From Lactobacillus amylolyticus DSM 11664 (GTDB taxonomy: Bacteria; Bacillota; Bacilli; Lactobacillales; Lactobacillaceae): a DNA stretch of 64,000 bases. The position numbers and the translations under genes were made by a program. This document shows, in pieces, positions 10,528 through 21,357 of this stretch. Under the pieces are notes generated by a model. That model had not been told where the DNA came from. It worked only from the letters and a program-made list of their open reading frames with translations, and made no database searches. The DNA is taken from NCBI RefSeq assembly GCF_000178475.1, contig NZ_ADNY01000013.1, positions 62,001 to 126,000 on the forward strand, given 5' to 3'. Within the stretch, counting starts at the first letter, position 1; every line of letters starts with the position of its first letter.

Positions 10528-11611
10528 GACGCTTTTCTTCCTTTCTTTGATCAATCATTGACATAAAGTCATCAAACAATGAATCTTCATCGTGAGGACC
10601 AGGCGTGGCGTCTGGGTGGAATTGAACTGAAAATGCAGGATATTTCTTGTGACGCAATCCCTCAACTGTTCCATCGTTTACTTCAACGTGGGTAATCATC
10701 AAATTGTCTTTATCAACTGAATCAGCGGCTACTGCATAACCATGGTTTTGCGAAGTAAAACCAATATTGCCTGTTGCAATTTCTCTTACCGGATGGTTAA
10801 AACCACGGTGGCCGAATTTCATCTTGTATGTTTTAGCACCGTTAGCCAAGGCAAATACTTGGTGACCCATACAAATTCCCATCAGTGGAACATGCTTTTC
10901 TACTTTCCGAACCATCTTAGTGGCCTCAATCATTTCTTCTGGGTCACCAGGACCGTTAGATAAAAGCACGCCATCTGGATGAAGACCTAAAACCTGCTTA
11001 GCCGTTGCCGTATACGGTAAGACGATACAGTTGCAGTCGCGCTTAGCCAATTCTCTTAAAATACTGTGCTTGATTCCAAAATCAATTACCACAATATTGC
11101 GCTTAGAACCGGGAACAGGATATGGCGTTTTGGTTGAAACCCGACTGATAACGCCTTTGGTAACCTGCTTTTGCTTTAAGTCTGCTGTAATTTTTTCAGC
11201 ATCATCTTTAGAAGCGGCGATCTTGCCGCGCAAAGTTCCGTGGACCCGCAGCTTTTTAACCAATTCTCGCGTATCAATTCCTTGAATGCCTGGAATATTC
11301 AAATGCTCCAAGAACTTCGGCAAAGTTGTTTGCATTCTCCAGTTGGTAGGATGCCGCGCAACTTGGTGACATATTACGCCTTTAATGCCAGGTTCAAGTG
11401 ACTCATAGTCGGCTAAAGTAATACCGTAGTTGCCGATCAATGGATTAGTAAATACCAAAATTTGATCAGCATATGATTGATCGGTAATTGCTTCTTGATA
11501 GCCGGTCATCCCAGTTGTGAAAACAACTTCACCGACTGTTTCTGTATTAGCACCGAAACTTTCGCCTTCATAAATTGAGCCATCTTCTAAAATTAAGTAT
11601 TTCTTACTCAT
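10520..11611 (-). CDS. carA: Carbamoyl-phosphate synthase small subunit (glutaminase)
   Basis: A 363-residue subunit that hydrolyses glutamine and channels ammonia to CarB. The N-terminal CarA-specific domain starts [16 protein letters not shown]. The class I amidotransferase half has the nucleophile motif [15 protein letters not shown] and the His-containing [11 protein letters not shown]. The ATG at 11611 is preferred over a GTG nine bases upstream because GGGGTG sits at proper distance before it. The gene start overlaps the pyrC end and its stop overlaps carB, so the three are tightly coupled in one operon controlled by the pyr attenuators. Confidence 0.95.
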   Translation of the reverse strand: MSKKYLILEDGSIYEGESFGANTETVGEVVFTTGMTGYQEAITDQSYADQILVFTNPLIGNYGITLADYESLEPGIKGVICHQVARHPTNWRMQTTLPKFLEHLNIPGIQGIDTRELVKKLRVHGTLRGKIAASKDDAEKITADLKQKQVTKGVISRVSTKTPYPVPGSKRNIVVIDFGIKHSILRELAKRDCNCIVLPYTATAKQVLGLHPDGVLLSNGPGDPEEMIEATKMVRKVEKHVPLMGICMGHQVFALANGAKTYKMKFGHRGFNHPVREIATGNIGFTSQNHGYAVAADSVDKDNLMITHVEVNDGTVEGLRHKKYPAFSVQFHPDATPGPHDEDSLFDDFMSMIDQRKEEKRHA

Positions 11612-12884
11612 TTTCTTCACCCCGCTCGTAAACTACCTTACCGCTGACGATTGTCATGACTGTTTGACCATAGACTTTTTCGCCGGTAAATGGTGAATTG
11701 ACGCCTTTGGACAAGTAATCTTCTTCCTTGATTTCTGCTTCATGCTTTAAGTCAAAAATTGCAATATCAGCTTCAGCTCCAGCCTCCAAATGACCACAAT
11801 TCTTGAGACCAAATTTATCAGCTGGCACATCGCTCATTAAACTTAGCAATTTTCCCAATTTAATAATGCCCGTCTTAACGTACTTAGTGTATAAAGTTGA
11901 AAATGCTGTTTCGCTGCCGGTGATGCCAAAAGCAGCGTTGCGGAAGCTACCTTCTTTTTCGCTTTTAGCATGTGGGGCATGATCAGTGGCAATAAAATCA
12001 ATTGTACCATCCAGCAGACCACCTACTAAGGCTGCTTGATCCTCTTTGGATCGTAATGGCGGATTCATCTTAAAGTATGGGTTGTCGCTTGGAATATCGC
12101 TGTCCGTTAACAGCAAGTAGTGCGGTGCAACTTCACAAGTAACATTGATTCCGCGTGCTTTGGCAATGCGAACCAAATCAACGCTAGTTGCTGTTGAAAC
12201 GTGGCAGATGTGATAGTGGCAGCCCGTTTTTTGTGCTAAAAGCAAATCACGCGCAATTTGCGTAGTTTCAGCCAATTCCGTAATTGGCGGCAAATTCAAT
12301 TCTTTGGCTTTTTCGCCTTCATTAATGACGCCATTTTGATATAAAGCATTATCTTGGCAGTGACTTGCGATGATCAAATTGTTTTCTTTAGCCTTCTGCA
12401 TTGCCAGATACATTGTCTGCGCGCTTTGAATGCCATGACCGTCATTGCTTAAGGCAAAAGCACCAGCTTGTTTTAAGGCAGAGTAGTCCGGAATTTCGTC
12501 ACTGGTTTGATCAACCGTGACCGGTGCATACTGCAAAATATGCACAACGCCTTTTTTCTTATTTTCGGCGATCATCTTTTTGATCAGATCGGGAGTGTTA
12601 GGAACCGGTGTAACGTTTGGCATGGCCCCAACAGTAGTAAAACCGCCATGAGCAGCAGCTGAACTACCGGTATGAATATCTTCTTTATAGGTTTGACCAG
12701 GATCACGGTAATGAACGTGAACATCAACGAGACCTGGACTCACTAGTTTGCCTGAAGCATCGATTACATGGTCACCGGTTAAATCTTGCCCGATTGCTTT
12801 AACTTTGTTTTTTTCAATTAAAACATCTGCTTGAAGCAAACGGCCATTTTGATAAACCGTTCCGTTCTTGATTACTGTCGTCAT
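11604..12884 (-). CDS. pyrC: Dihydroorotase
   Basis: A 426-residue class I dihydroorotase, which cyclises carbamoyl aspartate to dihydroorotate. The metal-binding motif [16 protein letters not shown] is at residues ~54-69 and the later ATDHAPH motif carries the catalytic Asp. The amidohydrolase barrel motifs ASHCQDN and [13 protein letters not shown] lie between. The ATG follows directly on the pyrB stop, with the ribosome site GGAGG placed inside the pyrB 3' end. Its 3' end overlaps the start of carA. Confidence 0.96.
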   Translation of the reverse strand: MTTVIKNGTVYQNGRLLQADVLIEKNKVKAIGQDLTGDHVIDASGKLVSPGLVDVHVHYRDPGQTYKEDIHTGSSAAAHGGFTTVGAMPNVTPVPNTPDLIKKMIAENKKKGVVHILQYAPVTVDQTSDEIPDYSALKQAGAFALSNDGHGIQSAQTMYLAMQKAKENNLIIASHCQDNALYQNGVINEGEKAKELNLPPITELAETTQIARDLLLAQKTGCHYHICHVSTATSVDLVRIAKARGINVTCEVAPHYLLLTDSDIPSDNPYFKMNPPLRSKEDQAALVGGLLDGTIDFIATDHAPHAKSEKEGSFRNAAFGITGSETAFSTLYTKYVKTGIIKLGKLLSLMSDVPADKFGLKNCGHLEAGAEADIAIFDLKHEAEIKEEDYLSKGVNSPFTGEKVYGQTVMTIVSGKVVYERGEENE

Positions 12885-13841
12885 TTATTCGAGTCCTCCT
12901 AACTTGCGGCCGCGAATTACCGCTTCAAGCATTGCCATTCTCATGAAGACGCCATTTTGCATTTGTCTGAAGAACATGCACTTAGGCGCTTCAACTAATT
13001 TGCCATCAAGCTCAACACCATGGTTGATTGGACCTGGGTGCATGATGATTGTGTCTGGTTTCAATTCGTCATAACGCTTTTGATTGATGCCATACTTTTC
13101 ATGATAGCTTTCTGCACTGAAAGTCTTTTCGTTTGGATCACCAGCGTGGCGTTCATGTTGTACTCTAAGCAACATCATGACGTCCATTTCAGGGACCAAT
13201 TCATCGATTGGCTTGAATTCACCGTACTTGTCATAAGCGTGGTCATACCAGTAATCTGGGCCTGAGAAGTAAACCTTGGCACCAAGTCTGGTCAAAAGTT
13301 CCATATTGCTTTTGGCAACTCTAGAATTAGTGATATCACCGACGATAGCAACCTTAAGTCCTTTAATATGGCCGAAATGTTCATGAATCGTCATCATATC
13401 AAGCATGCATTGAGATGGGTGCTGACCGCTGCCGTCACCTGCGTTAACAACGCCGATGTTCAAATGTTGATAGGATTTTGGATGAATCAAATCTTCATAG
13501 TATTCGTTTTGCGAGTGCCGAATGACTTCTAAGTTGACACCCAAAGCATTCATAATTAATGAAGTATCATATAGAGTTTCACCTTTATTAACTGATGAGT
13601 GAGCTGGATCAAAAGGAATAACCGTCAATCCCAGCTTTCTTTCAGCCATCTCAAAACTGGTATGCGTCCGACTTGAATCCTCAAAAAACATGTTCGTTAC
13701 GTAAACTGGATTGGTTAAATTAGGAACCGCTCCACCCTGCTTAAAATATTCAGCCCGTTTAATTAAACTGGTAACTTCTTCTTGTTTAAGATTTTCAACA
13801 CTGACAAAATTCTTTAAACTAACAAGATTTAAATTTTCCAT
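12885..13841 (-). CDS. pyrB: Aspartate carbamoyltransferase catalytic chain
   Basis: A 318-residue transferase that joins carbamoyl phosphate to aspartate. The carbamoyl-phosphate loop [18 protein letters not shown] is near residue 52 and the aspartate-domain motif LLRVQHERH is near 228. No regulatory chain gene (pyrI) is present, as usual for Bacillota. The gene begins just after a PyrR-dependent attenuator and is followed without gap by pyrC. Confidence 0.96.
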   Translation of the reverse strand: MENLNLVSLKNFVSVENLKQEEVTSLIKRAEYFKQGGAVPNLTNPVYVTNMFFEDSSRTHTSFEMAERKLGLTVIPFDPAHSSVNKGETLYDTSLIMNALGVNLEVIRHSQNEYYEDLIHPKSYQHLNIGVVNAGDGSGQHPSQCMLDMMTIHEHFGHIKGLKVAIVGDITNSRVAKSNMELLTRLGAKVYFSGPDYWYDHAYDKYGEFKPIDELVPEMDVMMLLRVQHERHAGDPNEKTFSAESYHEKYGINQKRYDELKPDTIIMHPGPINHGVELDGKLVEAPKCMFFRQMQNGVFMRMAMLEAVIRGRKLGGLE

Positions 13842-13861
13842 TTTTCCACCTTTACCAAAAC

Positions 13862-13950
13862 AAAAAGCCCGAAGTCAATTGACTCCAGGCTACAGTTTTT
13901 CGGTGTGCTAAAAAGACACAACTGTTCTGGCCCTCTCTGGAGTCAATTAA
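13862..13950 (-). promoter_or_regulatory. PyrR-dependent attenuator before pyrB
   Basis: On the complement, the PyrR-binding element ACTCCAGAGAGGGCCAG (13921-13945 region) is followed by a terminator hairpin, AGCCTGGAGTCAA paired with TTGACTTCGGGCT, and then T5. Part of the terminator arm repeats the GGAGTCAA of the binding element, allowing mutually exclusive folding. It sits between pyrR and pyrB with no room for a strong separate promoter, so read-through from pyrR is the likely source of transcripts. Confidence 0.85.
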
Positions 13951-13974
13951 ATGGTTGATTACTTTAAATTAAGA

Positions 13975-14640
<666 letters not shown>

Positions 14641-14658
14641 AGGACATTGATTGACTTA

Positions 14659-14687
14659 AATATACTTGTACCAGCACATTTTGTCAA
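14659..14687 (-). promoter_or_regulatory. Promoter of the pyrR-pyrB-pyrC-carA-carB operon
   Basis: On the complement, a perfect TTGACA and TATATT are separated by 17 bases, just upstream of the first attenuator. Confidence 0.85.
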
Positions 14688-14705
14688 TTATTTTTATAAT
14701 TTTCT

Positions 14706-15629
14706 TTAATTAAACTCAACTTGGCCTACTAAATCATTGATATCGTCAACATGCAATTTTTTAAGCAAATCTGGCAATGCTTGCGCAATATGCGGACAAG
14801 CTAAAGCATCATGGAAATGCGCCGTACCCACTGCAACTGCACTGGCGCCAGCTAAGAAGAATTCAACCACATCCTCAGCAGTTTCAATGCCGCCCATCCC
14901 AATGATTGGCAAATCAACTGCTTGATGAACTTGAGCAATCATGCGAATAGCGATTGGCTTAATTGCATGACCAGAAAAACCACCCATATTGTGGCCTAAG
15001 ACCGGTTTTCTGCTTTTAAGATCGATTTCCATCCCTAAAACAGTATTAATCATTGAAATACCATCTGCACCACCAGCTTGGGCGGCTTTTGCAATTTCAA
15101 CAATATCCGTTACATTAGGCGTCAATTTCACATAGATTGGGATATTCACTACATCCTTAATTTTTTTGGTTAAATCTTCAATCACATCAGGGTGAACGCC
15201 AAAACTCATGCCGCCTCTTGCTACATTAGGGCAAGAAACGTTGATTTCCAAAGTATTGACTAAGCCAGAAGCAGATAATTTGCGTGCAACTTCGACATAG
15301 CCTGCTTCATCGTCGCCACCGACACTTGCCATGATTGGCAATTCTGGATATTTCTTTCTGAATTTGGTCAATTTGTCACTAATAACTGCATCTACTCCAG
15401 GATTGGTCAAACCAACTGAATTCAAAACGCCATCGTCCAAAACAGCAATTTGTGGCTGCGGATTTCCTGTTGTTGCTTGTGGAGTCGTGGTTTTGATGAC
15501 CATTGCCCCTAATTTGTTCAAATCAAATTTATTAGCTGCAGGAACATCGCCAAAACCAAAAGTACCGCTGGCTGGCATCAATGGATTTTTTAAGGCTAGA
15601 CCTGGCAAAGCAACATGAATATTCGTCAT
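14706..15629 (-). CDS. pyrD: Dihydroorotate dehydrogenase, class 1
   Basis: A 307-residue flavoenzyme that oxidises dihydroorotate to orotate. The signature [15 protein letters not shown] supplies the Cys base of class 1 enzymes, and [16 protein letters not shown] is the FMN-phosphate site. Class 1B enzymes usually pair with PyrK (iron-sulphur/FAD); no pyrK is present in this window, so either it lies elsewhere or the enzyme works alone. The start [10 protein letters not shown] at 15629 has GGAGGA directly upstream; longer in-frame starts lack one. It has its own promoter and, unlike the other pyr genes, no room for an attenuator. Confidence 0.93.
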   Translation of the reverse strand: MTNIHVALPGLALKNPLMPASGTFGFGDVPAANKFDLNKLGAMVIKTTTPQATTGNPQPQIAVLDDGVLNSVGLTNPGVDAVISDKLTKFRKKYPELPIMASVGGDDEAGYVEVARKLSASGLVNTLEINVSCPNVARGGMSFGVHPDVIEDLTKKIKDVVNIPIYVKLTPNVTDIVEIAKAAQAGGADGISMINTVLGMEIDLKSRKPVLGHNMGGFSGHAIKPIAIRMIAQVHQAVDLPIIGMGGIETAEDVVEFFLAGASAVAVGTAHFHDALACPHIAQALPDLLKKLHVDDINDLVGQVEFN

Positions 15630-15693
15630 ATTTTTCCTCCAAAAATGAATGCTCACTGTCATTCTTTTATTTCTGATAACTTTTCGAAGAAAA

Positions 15694-15721
15694 ATTCTAC
15701 ACGGATTTTTTATTTTTTCAA
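15694..15721 (-). promoter_or_regulatory. Promoter of pyrD
   Basis: On the complement, TTGAAA and TAGAAT are 16 bases apart, leaving a leader of about 55 bases before the pyrD ATG. Confidence 0.6.
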
Positions 15722-15734
15722 ATTAAATTTTCGG

Positions 15735-15763
15735 TTGTTTTTTATTTTGCTAGGTGGTAAACT
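15735..15763 (+). promoter_or_regulatory. Promoter of pyrFE
   Basis: TTGTTT and TAAACT are separated by 17 bases. They are placed just before the PyrR-binding element of the pyrF leader and back to back with the pyrD promoter. Confidence 0.5.
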
Positions 15764-15782
15764 CACTTCAAGCAAACTTTAA

Positions 15783-15879
15783 ACGGTACAGAGAGACCGC
15801 AAGTTAACAAAATGACTTAAATTTACCTAGAACAAGTCTATACTTGTGCATTTTCTCTGTGCCAGTATAGGCTTTTTTC
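15783..15879 (+). promoter_or_regulatory. PyrR-dependent attenuator before pyrF
   Basis: The element ACAGAGAGACCGCAAG (about 15788-15803) matches the PyrR-binding loop. It is followed by a terminator hairpin with outer arms CTATAC (15838-15843) and GTATAG (15865-15870) and a run of six T (15873-15878). The CAGAGA of the binding element is partly matched by TCTCTG inside the terminator, giving the alternative antiterminator fold. Confidence 0.82.
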
Positions 15880-15893
15880 TATGTGGAGGAAAA

Positions 15894-16601
15894 ATGGCAA
15901 AACCAGTATTCGTTGCTCTTGACGTTGACAGCAAAACTAAACTTGACAGCTTGCTTGCTTCCTTAGGCAAGCCGCAAGACACTACGATCAAAGTTGGAAT
16001 GGAGTTGTTTTATCATGAAGGACCAGCAATTGTAAAAGAACTAGCTGACAAAGGCTATCACATTTTTCTTGATCTTAAACTGCACGATATTCCCAATACC
16101 GTCTATAGTGCCGCTAAACAATTAGCTCATTTAGGAATTGAATATACTACCGTTCATGCTTTAGGTGGCAGTCAAATGATCAAGGCTGCCAAAGATGGCT
16201 TAATAGAAGGGACGCCAGCTGGACGAAGCGTACCGAAACTGCTTGCCGTAACAGAATTGACCTCGATTTCAGACCAAGTTTTAACAAATGAACAGCACTG
16301 TGCACTGCCAATGAATGAACAAGTGCTCTCACTAGCAAGCATGGCTCAGAAAGCTGGTGCAGATGGCATCATTTGTTCACCGCTTGAAGTTAAGGAACTG
16401 CATCAAAAAATTACAGGGAATTTTCTCTTCGTCACGCCAGGAATCAGACCAAAAACCAGCGGCAGCGATGATCAAGCAAGAACCGCTACCCCGCAAGAAG
16501 CAAGAAAATTCGGTTCAAGCGCAATCGTAGTCGGACGACCGATTACCTTAGCTAGTGATCCACAAGCTGCCTATGAAGCTATTAAAAAGGAGTTTAATTA
16601 A
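15894..16601 (+). CDS. pyrF: Orotidine 5'-phosphate decarboxylase
   Basis: A 235-residue TIM-barrel enzyme that decarboxylates OMP to UMP. The catalytic Asp/Lys network is in FLDLKLHDIPNTV, the N-terminal PVFVALDVDS strand carries the substrate Asp, and the phosphate loop is VTPGIRP. The start MAKPVF at 15894 has GGAGGA eight bases upstream and lies after the attenuator; earlier in-frame ATGs fall inside the terminator. pyrE begins one base after the stop. Confidence 0.95.
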   Translation: MAKPVFVALDVDSKTKLDSLLASLGKPQDTTIKVGMELFYHEGPAIVKELADKGYHIFLDLKLHDIPNTVYSAAKQLAHLGIEYTTVHALGGSQMIKAAKDGLIEGTPAGRSVPKLLAVTELTSISDQVLTNEQHCALPMNEQVLSLASMAQKAGADGIICSPLEVKELHQKITGNFLFVTPGIRPKTSGSDDQARTATPQEARKFGSSAIVVGRPITLASDPQAAYEAIKKEFN

Positions 16602-16602
16602 A

Positions 16603-17229
16603 ATGCATCAAGATCAAATTATTTCTGCCTTAATTGCAAATAAAATTATTACCATTTCGCCTGATAAGCCTTTTACCTATGCAAGTGGCATGCACTCGCC
16701 AATTTATACCGACTTGCGCTTGACGATCTCCTATCCAGATTTAAGAGACATGATTGCAAGCGACTTAGCAACCTTGATTAAAAAAGAATTTCCAGAAGCA
16801 ACCATTATTGGCGGCGTAGCAACTGCAGGTATTCCTCACGCCGCATTAGTTGCCGAAAAATTGCATTTGCCAATGATTTACGTTCGTCCAAAGCCAAAAG
16901 ATCACGGCAGAGGTCGTCAAATCGAGGGTCGTTTTAGCAAAGACGATCAAGTTGTCTTAATTGATGACTTGATTACAACTGGTGGTTCAGTTCTCAATGC
17001 TGTTCAGGCAACGCAAAAAGATGGCGGTCAAGTTTGCGGCGTTTCTTCAATTTTTACCTACTATCTGCCTGACGCAAAAGAAAATTTTGCCAAAGCAAAT
17101 GTAAAATACGCACCACTTCTTTCTTATCCTGAACTGCTTAAAAAAGAAAAGAAATCCGGTCATATCAGTGCTGATCAATACGAAGTTTTGCGCCATTGGC
17201 ATGAAGATCCATGGCATTGGAAGAATTAG
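16603..17229 (+). CDS. pyrE: Orotate phosphoribosyltransferase
   Basis: A 208-residue enzyme joining orotate to PRPP to form OMP. The PRPP loop is VVLIDDLITTGGSVLNAV, and IYVRPKPKDHGRGRQIEG is the flexible catalytic loop. The start MHQDQIISAL at 16603 uses the AAGGAG in the pyrF 3' end; the frame is open further upstream only inside pyrF. It is the last gene of pyrFE, closed by a strong terminator. Confidence 0.95.
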   Translation: MHQDQIISALIANKIITISPDKPFTYASGMHSPIYTDLRLTISYPDLRDMIASDLATLIKKEFPEATIIGGVATAGIPHAALVAEKLHLPMIYVRPKPKDHGRGRQIEGRFSKDDQVVLIDDLITTGGSVLNAVQATQKDGGQVCGVSSIFTYYLPDAKENFAKANVKYAPLLSYPELLKKEKKSGHISADQYEVLRHWHEDPWHWKN

Positions 17230-17236
17230 AAGTTTA

Positions 17237-17266
17237 AAAAGACAGGGGCGGCCCTGTCTTTTTTTT
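17237..17266 (+). terminator. Terminator after pyrE
   Basis: The stem GACAGGG/CCCTGTC with a four-base loop is followed by eight T. Confidence 0.9.
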
Positions 17267-17315
17267 ATGCAAAAATGCTAGGATATAACTATATCAAATT
17301 TAGAAAGTGTAAGAC

Positions 17316-18656
17316 ATGGTTAAAAAAGCGCAAGAAATTTTACACAAACCACTCAATCCAGAATTAAGCAACATCATGGCGCGGGGATTGTGCGTCGGCG
17401 TTACGACCGGATTAATTGTTAGCATCTTTCGCTGGATTATCGATCAAACGATGGCACTATTAGATCACATTTATCCCCAAATGCTGCCAATAATGTTTTG
17501 CTTTTGCCCTACATTTTGCTGATGCTGCTAATCAGTTTTGTTCTTGGCGAAATTATTGGACCATATATCGGCAACCTCGTTGGTTCTGGCGTACCGCAAA
17601 TCGAAGCCGTTTTCTTAAATGAAAACGAAATGCCATGGTGGTCAATTCTATGGCGCAAATTTATTGGCGGTTTGCTTGCAATCTGTCCCGGTTTAATGCT
17701 TGGGCGCGAAGGCCCATGTATCGAAATGGGTGCAATGGTTGGTCAGGGCTATGCTGAAGCAGTTTTTCAATCTGATTTGAAAGAAAAACGCCGTCTCCAG
17801 CAAAGCTGCGTTGCTGCTGGTTTGTCTGCTGCTTTTAGTGCACCGCTAGGCCGGTGTTTTTTTCTTAGTGGAAGAAATTACCTTCAAATTTAAAGCAGTA
17901 AATGTCATTTCCGCATTAATTGCAAGCTTCTCTGCTGATTTGGTTACCCTGCTTTTCTTTGGAACTAAACCTTGTTTATTTTTACCCGTTCATGGCAACT
18001 TGCCTTTAAACGCATATTGGACCTTGCCCTTAATTGGTATCGTGCTTGGATTTCTAGCATATGTATACCAATTCGTTATTTTGTCATTAAGACCGCTTTT
18101 TGCCAAAATCAAGTTCATCCCTAGAAAATATCAAAACATCATTCCACTTCTGCTCATTATTCCAATTGGGCTTTGGAATGCACGTCTGCTTGGCGGCTCG
18201 CATGTTTTGATCACTAGCTTGTTCAATCAAGAATTTGAAGCCAAATTTTCGACTGGTTCCTTAACTTTTATTTTGGTGCCGATTGTCATTTTCTTGGTTC
18301 GCTTTGCCTTCTCAATGCTGTCTTATGGCTCCTCCGTACCTGGCGGAATTTTCATGCCAATTCTGGTTCTGGGTGCATTATTAGGAGTAATTTTTGCTAA
18401 TCTGTTAATTCACAATGGGATCATTACCAGCACTTATTATCCACATATCATCATCATTTCAATGGCGGCTTATTTCGGAGCAATTGAAAAAGCACCAATC
18501 ACAGCAATTATTTTATTGACTGAAATGGTCGGTAGCATCCATCAGGTCTTGCCGATGGTGATCACGGTCTTTATCGCTTATTATGTTCTTGATTTATTAG
18601 GCGGTCGGCCGATTTACGAAGCCTTGCGCATTCAAATGAATTTTAAGCAAAAATAA
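17316..18656 (+). pseudogene. ClC-family chloride channel/antiporter, two frameshifts
   Basis: Three overlapping frames add up to one ClC protein of about 446 residues. The selectivity motif GREGPCIEMGAMVGQ lies in the second part, and SYGSSVPGGIFMPILVLGA in the third is the conserved central motif. The first break is at about 17495-17499, where a T4 needs T5 to read IMFLLLPYILL. The second is at 17849-17850, where one extra G (CTAGGCC for CTAGCC) spoils APLAGVFFLVEEITFKFK. The two lesions cancel in length. The rest is well conserved, so sequencing error or very recent inactivation are both possible. When intact it would move chloride against protons in the membrane. Confidence 0.85.
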
Positions 18657-18686
18657 AAAAAGCTGAGCAAAAGCTCAGCTTTTTTT
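18655..18686. terminator. Bidirectional terminator, ClC gene / OsmC-like gene
   Basis: AGCTGAGC/GCTCAGCT with a four-base loop is flanked by an A run and a T run, between convergent genes. Confidence 0.88.
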
Positions 18687-19086
18687 ATGCCAATTTGACG
18701 TCCATCATCACTTCTTTTTGAACAGTTTGGTAAACTGTTGAAACATGCAATACGTGATCAAGAAACTTTTCTTTTTCTTCATTGCTCATTGAGCTTTCAA
18801 ATGAAATTCTAATTTTCATGGCTGCAACATCGCTTTTGCCATGGCCTAAGTCCTCTGTAATGGTCGTAGTTTTAACTTGAAAATCTTTTACATCCAGTTT
18901 ATGGGACTTGATAATCATCGCAGCTGACATGGCAATGCAAGAATTAACCGCACCTGTTAAATATTCCACAGGATTAGGACCTGCGTTTTTCTCAACCGTA
19001 TCACAAATAAATTTATAATTGCGAGCCTGATTGATCAATTGCCATTCTTGCTCGCCTACACGCGTATTAACTTGGTATTTGCTCAT
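18685..19086 (-). CDS. OsmC-like family protein
   Basis: A 133-residue protein with the OsmC/Ohr fold pattern: NPVEYLTGAVNSCIAMSAAMI carries the usual first Cys at the start of the long central helix. The second redox Cys expected in true Ohr/OsmC peroxidases (a VCP-type motif) is not visible, so hydroperoxide reduction is doubtful and the protein fits the broader OsmC-like group. It lies 12 bases after the MFS gene on the same strand, so the pair may be co-transcribed. Confidence 0.8.
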   Translation of the reverse strand: MSKYQVNTRVGEQEWQLINQARNYKFICDTVEKNAGPNPVEYLTGAVNSCIAMSAAMIIKSHKLDVKDFQVKTTTITEDLGHGKSDVAAMKIRISFESSMSNEEKEKFLDHVLHVSTVYQTVQKEVMMDVKLA

Positions 19087-19098
19087 TGTTGTCTCCTT

Positions 19099-20280
19099 TT
19101 AATGTTGTTCAATCGCCTTGTTCAAACGTTGATGATAAAAAGCGTAAATCAGAATTGCCAATGGAATAATGATCAACTCTACTGGATAAAACCAGGTAAT
19201 TGGTAAAAGACTGTCAACTATTCCACTCAAAATCGGACCAAAAGCCATGCCGATATCGAGGCCGAGATAAAATGTCGAACTAGCCAGCCCCTGTTCGCTG
19301 ATCGGTGCCAGCAAAAGCGCTGTGGCCTGAAGCACTGAATAGATGACGCCATAGCCAACTGCCATTCCTGCAGCAGCTAGTGCCATTTGCCAGTTGTTGT
19401 CCATGACTGTTAATAAAAGCAAATAAAGCACGGTCGCAATTGTACTGATCCAAAACCAAATGCCAAAACGAACGGTATCAAAGAGATTTTTTAAACTGAT
19501 TCTGATGACCAACAAAACTACGGCATAAATTAGGAAGTAGGATCCCACTGCTACGTTTAAGTGTTTTTGCTCGACATAAGTTACAATGTCCGCCTGCGTT
19601 GAAAAATATGGCAAGGCAAATAAAGTAGTTAGAATTGCGACTGGCAAAGCATTCATCTCAATAATTTTAAAGCCATGCTTTTTCTGCGTCTGGGGCTTAG
19701 TCTTTTTTCTTGGCAAAGCATGATCACCCACGAACTGAATCGCAATGATCATTAATAATGCTGAAACAGCCGCAATAATGATGGCCTCACGATAACCGAT
19801 TTTTTGATAAAGATTGATCGAAATAGCTGGTGCTAATGCCATCGCTAACGCATTCATTAGGCCATAAAAGCCCATCGCTTCACCGACATGCTCTCTTGGA
19901 ACCAGAAAAGCCAGCCAGGTTGTCATGCAAACGGTGCAAAGAACGTAGCCGGTCCCGTTGATTAAACGAAACAAAAGCAGCCATTGACTTGCTGGCGTTA
20001 GAATGTAGCCCACAATCCCAATGAAAATCAAAATGCCGCCGATTAGCGATAAGCGATATTTAGAAAAATGATCAGTTAAATTTCCCGCAATTGGTCGCAA
20101 AAACATCGCGGCAATACTCATAATGCCAACGATTAGACCTGCAAAAGCAGAATTAGCACCCAAATCTTTGGCATAGCCATTGATTAACGGATTGATAAAC
20201 ATCGTGCCAAACATGAAAAAGAACGAAGCTGCCATGACTAAAATGACATCTTTAGTATAAATTGATTTTTTCTGCGTCAA
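19099..20280 (-). CDS. MFS transporter
   Basis: A 393-residue protein with about 12 hydrophobic helices. The loop 2-3 region reads AGNLTDHFSKYRLSL, the variant of the MFS motif with Asp and basic residues. A basic central loop (HALPRKKTKPQTQKK) separates the two halves. The general pattern is like small drug-efflux or sugar-efflux proteins; the substrate cannot be inferred. It is followed closely by the OsmC-like gene. It is preceded by the gal cluster terminator, so it is not part of gal. Confidence 0.8.
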   Translation of the reverse strand: MTQKKSIYTKDVILVMAASFFFMFGTMFINPLINGYAKDLGANSAFAGLIVGIMSIAAMFLRPIAGNLTDHFSKYRLSLIGGILIFIGIVGYILTPASQWLLLFRLINGTGYVLCTVCMTTWLAFLVPREHVGEAMGFYGLMNALAMALAPAISINLYQKIGYREAIIIAAVSALLMIIAIQFVGDHALPRKKTKPQTQKKHGFKIIEMNALPVAILTTLFALPYFSTQADIVTYVEQKHLNVAVGSYFLIYAVVLLVIRISLKNLFDTVRFGIWFWISTIATVLYLLLLTVMDNNWQMALAAAGMAVGYGVIYSVLQATALLLAPISEQGLASSTFYLGLDIGMAFGPILSGIVDSLLPITWFYPVELIIIPLAILIYAFYHQRLNKAIEQH

Positions 20281-20326
20281 AATAAGTGCCTCTTTATCTC
20301 CGAACTAATTCAATTTTAGCACGAAA

Positions 20327-20366
20327 GAAAAAAATAGTTTGAATCAAGCGATTCAAACTATTTTTT
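20327..20366 (-). terminator. Terminator of galKTM
   Basis: A 12-base perfect stem, AATAGTTTGAAT/ATTCAAACTATT, is followed on the minus strand by seven T. It lies a few bases past the galM stop and is symmetric enough to work both ways. Confidence 0.88.
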
Positions 20367-20369
20367 GCA

Positions 20370-21356
20370 TTACTCAAAATTCCAGCAAATTTTTCTTTGG
20401 TAATGTTCAAACGGCAAAAGCGTAATTTCGCTTAAGTCGGTACCTGATGCAGGTGGACATTGTGCTTCAAAAGTGATGCCATCATAAGCTCCATAGGCAG
20501 CAGTTAGGCCTTGATGATTAAAGTGGTTTGCCGTATAAATCACAACAGCCGGCGCATTAGTCGTCATTGTCATCGTATGCTTTTGTCCGCGTAAAACAAC
20601 AGCCGGCTGATTGCCATTCAAAATAAACGGATGATCGAGGCCGTTACGCAGCTTGATTTGCTCATCATCAGAGTCCAAGGCCTCTTTGACCCTTTTACCT
20701 TTGGTAAAATCAAACGCAGTTCCTGCAACTTTTGCCATTCCGCTTGTTGGCAAACCATCAGCACCGACCGGCAAATAATAATCGGCATTCATTTGCAGGT
20801 TAAGCTCTTTGGCACTTTCACCTAAATTAAAGTATGTATGATTGGCTGGATTGAAAACCGTCAATTGATCACTGACGCAATTGATTTCATAGCGTAAATT
20901 ATTTTCATTATCGAGTTCATAGACAACATGCAGCCTCAAATTGCCAAAAAAGCCGTTATGCCCATCAGGATCAAAATAAGTTAGATCTGCTCTAGCACTT
21001 TGCTCCGTAGCACTCAGCTTAAAATGCCATACTTCCATATCAGTTCCATGTCCACCATGGATATGATTTTTGCCATCATTTACCGGCAATTGCCAAATTT
21101 GTTGACCATGTCGCCATTGGCCTAAACGAAGACGGCCACAGATTCTGCCAACCGTCCCGCCTAAAAAGTTGCGTTCCTTTGAATAATCTTCTGGCTTAGC
21201 TAGCGATAAGATCATATCTTCACCGTTTAGCAAAACCTTTTCCAAGGTTGCGCCATAATTCAAAATTTTAACGCTCATATTATGATCATTGCTTAAGGTG
21301 ATTTCGCACAAATCATGACCTGCCAAAACGCCATATTTATTAAAGCTTGTTTTCAT
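20370..21356 (-). CDS. galM: Aldose 1-epimerase (mutarotase)
   Basis: A 328-residue beta-sandwich enzyme that interconverts beta- and alpha-galactose ahead of GalK. The catalytic His is in FNPANHTYFNLG and the catalytic Glu in ITFEAQCPPA; NHIHGGHGTDMEVWHF is the other conserved substrate motif. The ATG at 21356 overlaps the galT stop region by three bases; a TTG three codons earlier is too close to GAGG to serve. It is third in the galK-galT-galM operon. Confidence 0.93.
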   Translation of the reverse strand: MKTSFNKYGVLAGHDLCEITLSNDHNMSVKILNYGATLEKVLLNGEDMILSLAKPEDYSKERNFLGGTVGRICGRLRLGQWRHGQQIWQLPVNDGKNHIHGGHGTDMEVWHFKLSATEQSARADLTYFDPDGHNGFFGNLRLHVVYELDNENNLRYEINCVSDQLTVFNPANHTYFNLGESAKELNLQMNADYYLPVGADGLPTSGMAKVAGTAFDFTKGKRVKEALDSDDEQIKLRNGLDHPFILNGNQPAVVLRGQKHTMTMTTNAPAVVIYTANHFNHQGLTAAYGAYDGITFEAQCPPASGTDLSEITLLPFEHYQRKICWNFE

Positions 21357-21357
21357 T

